A stretch of 6,518 bases of DNA from Pseudomonadota bacterium. Lineage in GTDB: Bacteria; Pseudomonadota; Gammaproteobacteria; GCA-001735895. Position numbers and translations under genes: made by a program. Shown piece after piece: positions 5,442 through 6,518 of the stretch. The first letter of the stretch is position 1; each line of letters starts with the position of its first letter. The notes under the pieces were generated by a model. The model saw only the letters and a program-made list of their open reading frames with translations, was not told where the DNA came from and did no database searches. Where the stretch lies: the NCBI GenBank assembly GCA_022545625.1, contig JACZQS010000140.1:1-6518 (forward strand). Reading direction: 5' to 3'.

Positions 5442-5775
5442 CGAATTACCAGTAATACCAGGTAAACGTTACTTCACCATAGGTGAGGTTGCCGAGCTTT
5501 GTGATGTCAAACCCCATGTCCTGCGTTATTGGGAGCAGGAATTCCCTCAGCTAAAACCCGTCAAGCGGCGTGGAAACAGACGTTACTATCAACGCCACGA
5601 CGTTTTACTCATCCGTCAAATTCGAAGCCTGTTGTACGATGAAGGCTTTACCATCGGTGGCGCCCGCCAACGACTAGACGGCGAGGGCGCCAAAGACGAC
5701 GCCATCCAGAGTCAGCAAATTATTAGACAAACGCTGCTGGAACTGGAAGATTTACTTACCCTGCTTAAACGCTAG
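5419..5775 (+). CDS. MerR-family transcriptional regulator (ihfA-linked)
   Basis: This is a predicted DNA-binding regulator with unknown target and signal. The 118-residue product has an N-terminal MerR winged-helix domain at about 17-88: RYFTIGEVAELCDV (helix-turn-helix), LRYWEQEFPQL, RRGNRRYY (the wing) and IRQIRSLLYDEGFTIGGARQRL. A short helix at about 95-118 (LLELEDLLTLL) probably serves for dimerisation. There is no effector domain and only one cysteine (C28), so metal sensing of the classic MerR kind is unlikely. It starts inside ihfA, overlapping 23 bases in another frame, with AAGAG (5405-5409) nine bases upstream and AGAGG only three bases upstream. As I recall, close homologues follow ihfA in Pseudomonas and have a similar N terminus, which supports this start. 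The stop abuts the tRNA-Pro promoter. Confidence 0.93.
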   Translation: MLEAGNNSELPVIPGKRYFTIGEVAELCDVKPHVLRYWEQEFPQLKPVKRRGNRRYYQRHDVLLIRQIRSLLYDEGFTIGGARQRLDGEGAKDDAIQSQQIIRQTLLELEDLLTLLKR

Positions 5776-5777
5776 TA

Positions 5778-5790
5778 TATAATCCCACAC
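5778..5790 (+). promoter_or_regulatory. Probable tRNA-Pro promoter (-10 and start region)
   Basis: A perfect TATAAT (5778-5783) begins three bases after the MerR-type stop codon and 20 bases before the mature tRNA end. A C-rich stretch (CCCACAC) follows it; GC-rich discriminators are common at stringently controlled stable-RNA promoters. No good -35 is seen at 17 bases (CTTACC, 5755-5760), so the tRNA may also be made by readthrough from ihfA. Confidence 0.5.
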
Positions 5791-5797
5791 TCATAAT

Positions 5798-5876
<79 letters not shown>

Positions 5877-5888
5877 TTACTTTATATT

Positions 5889-5901
5889 AATCAATAATTT
5901 A
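5889..5901 (+). promoter_or_regulatory. IHF consensus binding site
   Basis: AATCAATAATTTA matches every position of the IHF consensus WATCAANNNNTTR, with AT-rich DNA on its 5' side as bound sites usually have. By hand scan it is the only full match I found on either strand in the window. It lies 15 bases after the tRNA end. AT-richness raises the chance of a random match. Confidence 0.4.
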
Positions 5902-5931
5902 AAATTTATTGGAATATCCTTAAAATTCAAA

Positions 5932-5962
5932 ACCTTCTAATAAAACCCGATACCTTCTAATA
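5932..5962. repeat. Pair of 11-base direct repeats
   Basis: ACCTTCTAATA occurs at 5932-5942 and again at 5952-5962, with starts 20 bases apart (about two helical turns). It lies in the AT-rich gap between the tRNA and the end of the minus-strand gene. The repeat is certain. It could be a protein site or a slippage product. Confidence 0.5.
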
Positions 5963-5965
5963 TAA

Positions 5966-6508
5966 TTACTCAACATCACCTTTTTCAGTGGGTTGATTCG
6001 CCTGTTTAGGCAATTTTATTTCGATTTTCTTTTCTTTTTCTACGGCACCTTTCTCCACTTGTAGCGTTTTCTCTGAAATAGTCATTTGTTGGGTTGATTG
6101 TTGGGCTTTGCCGAACTGCATCGGCATTTGCATGCCTATTTGGTGAGCTATGTAATAAAATAAAAATATCACACCAGCGATCAACGCTGTCGTTAAGGTG
6201 CGGAAAAAAGTGGCTCGAATGTATGCATTCCGCTCGATGCGATTGATCATCTTTTCTTCATCAACCAATTTCTGATGTTTCGCATAAAAATCTTCGTAAT
6301 ATTGGAATAATGCATTTCGGTGCGTTAACAGCGGAGTGTAAGCACTACCTGTCATATTCTCACTTAGCGCCTGCAACACGTTGCCGTAATTGTTGTCGTT
6401 TTCGTTGAGTGCTGCCTGAATGTGATTGAACAATTGATTAACTTGGTTCTTGTGACTATCAGGATCGTACACCTCTGGACTATTTTGCCGGGTACGAATT
6501 ACCGCCAT
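5966..6508 (-). CDS. Unknown single-pass membrane protein
   Basis: I do not recognise this protein. The 180-residue frame has a hydrophilic, probably helical N-terminal part (1-104) rich in Asn, Gln and charged residues, including a likely coiled stretch at about 64-95. One hydrophobic membrane segment follows at about 105-124 (LTTALIAGVIFLFYYIAHQI). A Gln-, Lys- and Glu-rich tail (125-180) has low-complexity character. Arginines at 90, 93, 98 and 103 before the membrane segment suggest N-in, C-out. There is no signal peptide, enzyme motif or cysteine. The start is uncertain: there is no clear Shine-Dalgarno in the ten bases before ATG, and the frame stays open to the window edge, so the gene may begin outside. 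It converges on the tRNA gene, is more AT-rich than the operon and is not part of it. Confidence 0.75.
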   Translation of the reverse strand: MAVIRTRQNSPEVYDPDSHKNQVNQLFNHIQAALNENDNNYGNVLQALSENMTGSAYTPLLTHRNALFQYYEDFYAKHQKLVDEEKMINRIERNAYIRATFFRTLTTALIAGVIFLFYYIAHQIGMQMPMQFGKAQQSTQQMTISEKTLQVEKGAVEKEKKIEIKLPKQANQPTEKGDVE

Positions 6509-6518
6509 GAATTTTTCT

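Noticed and set aside
5892..5911. CAATAA/TTATTG inverted repeat as the operon terminator
   Set aside because: The stem is pure A/T and too weak, with no clean U-tract. No convincing terminator is visible after the tRNA.

Overview
The window is a housekeeping translation operon of a gammaproteobacterium of roughly balanced base composition. The order thrS - infC - rpmI - rplT - pheS - pheT - ihfA - MerR-type regulator - tRNA-Pro is the arrangement known from Pseudomonas and relatives, and each protein reads as a gammaproteobacterial form. The MerR-type gene directly after ihfA points to a Pseudomonas-like rather than an enteric layout. I cannot name the genus from the sequence alone.

Layout: positions 1-104 hold the last 33 codons of thrS. 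A 198-base spacer with a strong hairpin leads to infC (303-830), which appears to start at a rare AUC codon. A 225-base spacer with five successive hairpins precedes rpmI (1056-1253), and rplT (1265-1630) follows closely. A 101-base spacer with three hairpins precedes pheS (GTG start, 1732-2754). pheT (2767-5139), ihfA (5139-5441) and a small MerR-type gene (5419-5775) are tightly packed with overlaps. A tRNA-Pro(GGG) gene (5798-5874), probably with its own -10 element, ends the rightward block. A short AT-rich gap follows, then a convergent minus-strand gene of unknown function with one membrane segment (6508-5966), whose true start may lie outside the window.

How the genes work together: thrS, pheS, pheT and tRNA-Pro supply charged tRNAs or tRNA, infC encodes initiation factor 3, rpmI and rplT encode 50S proteins L35 and L20, and ihfA encodes one half of the DNA-bending factor IHF. 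The parts that may be new are in the spacers. The apparent AUC start of infC overlaps the stop of a possible nine-codon leader ORF. The last hairpin before rpmI carries a CUCC loop that could pair with the rpmI Shine-Dalgarno as a pseudoknot. A repeated ACA(A)GGATG motif sits in hairpins on both sides of rpmI-rplT. A full IHF consensus site lies just past the end of the IHF-encoding operon. No CRISPR, insertion sequence, phage gene or defence system is visible. The coding content is ordinary and the interest is regulatory.
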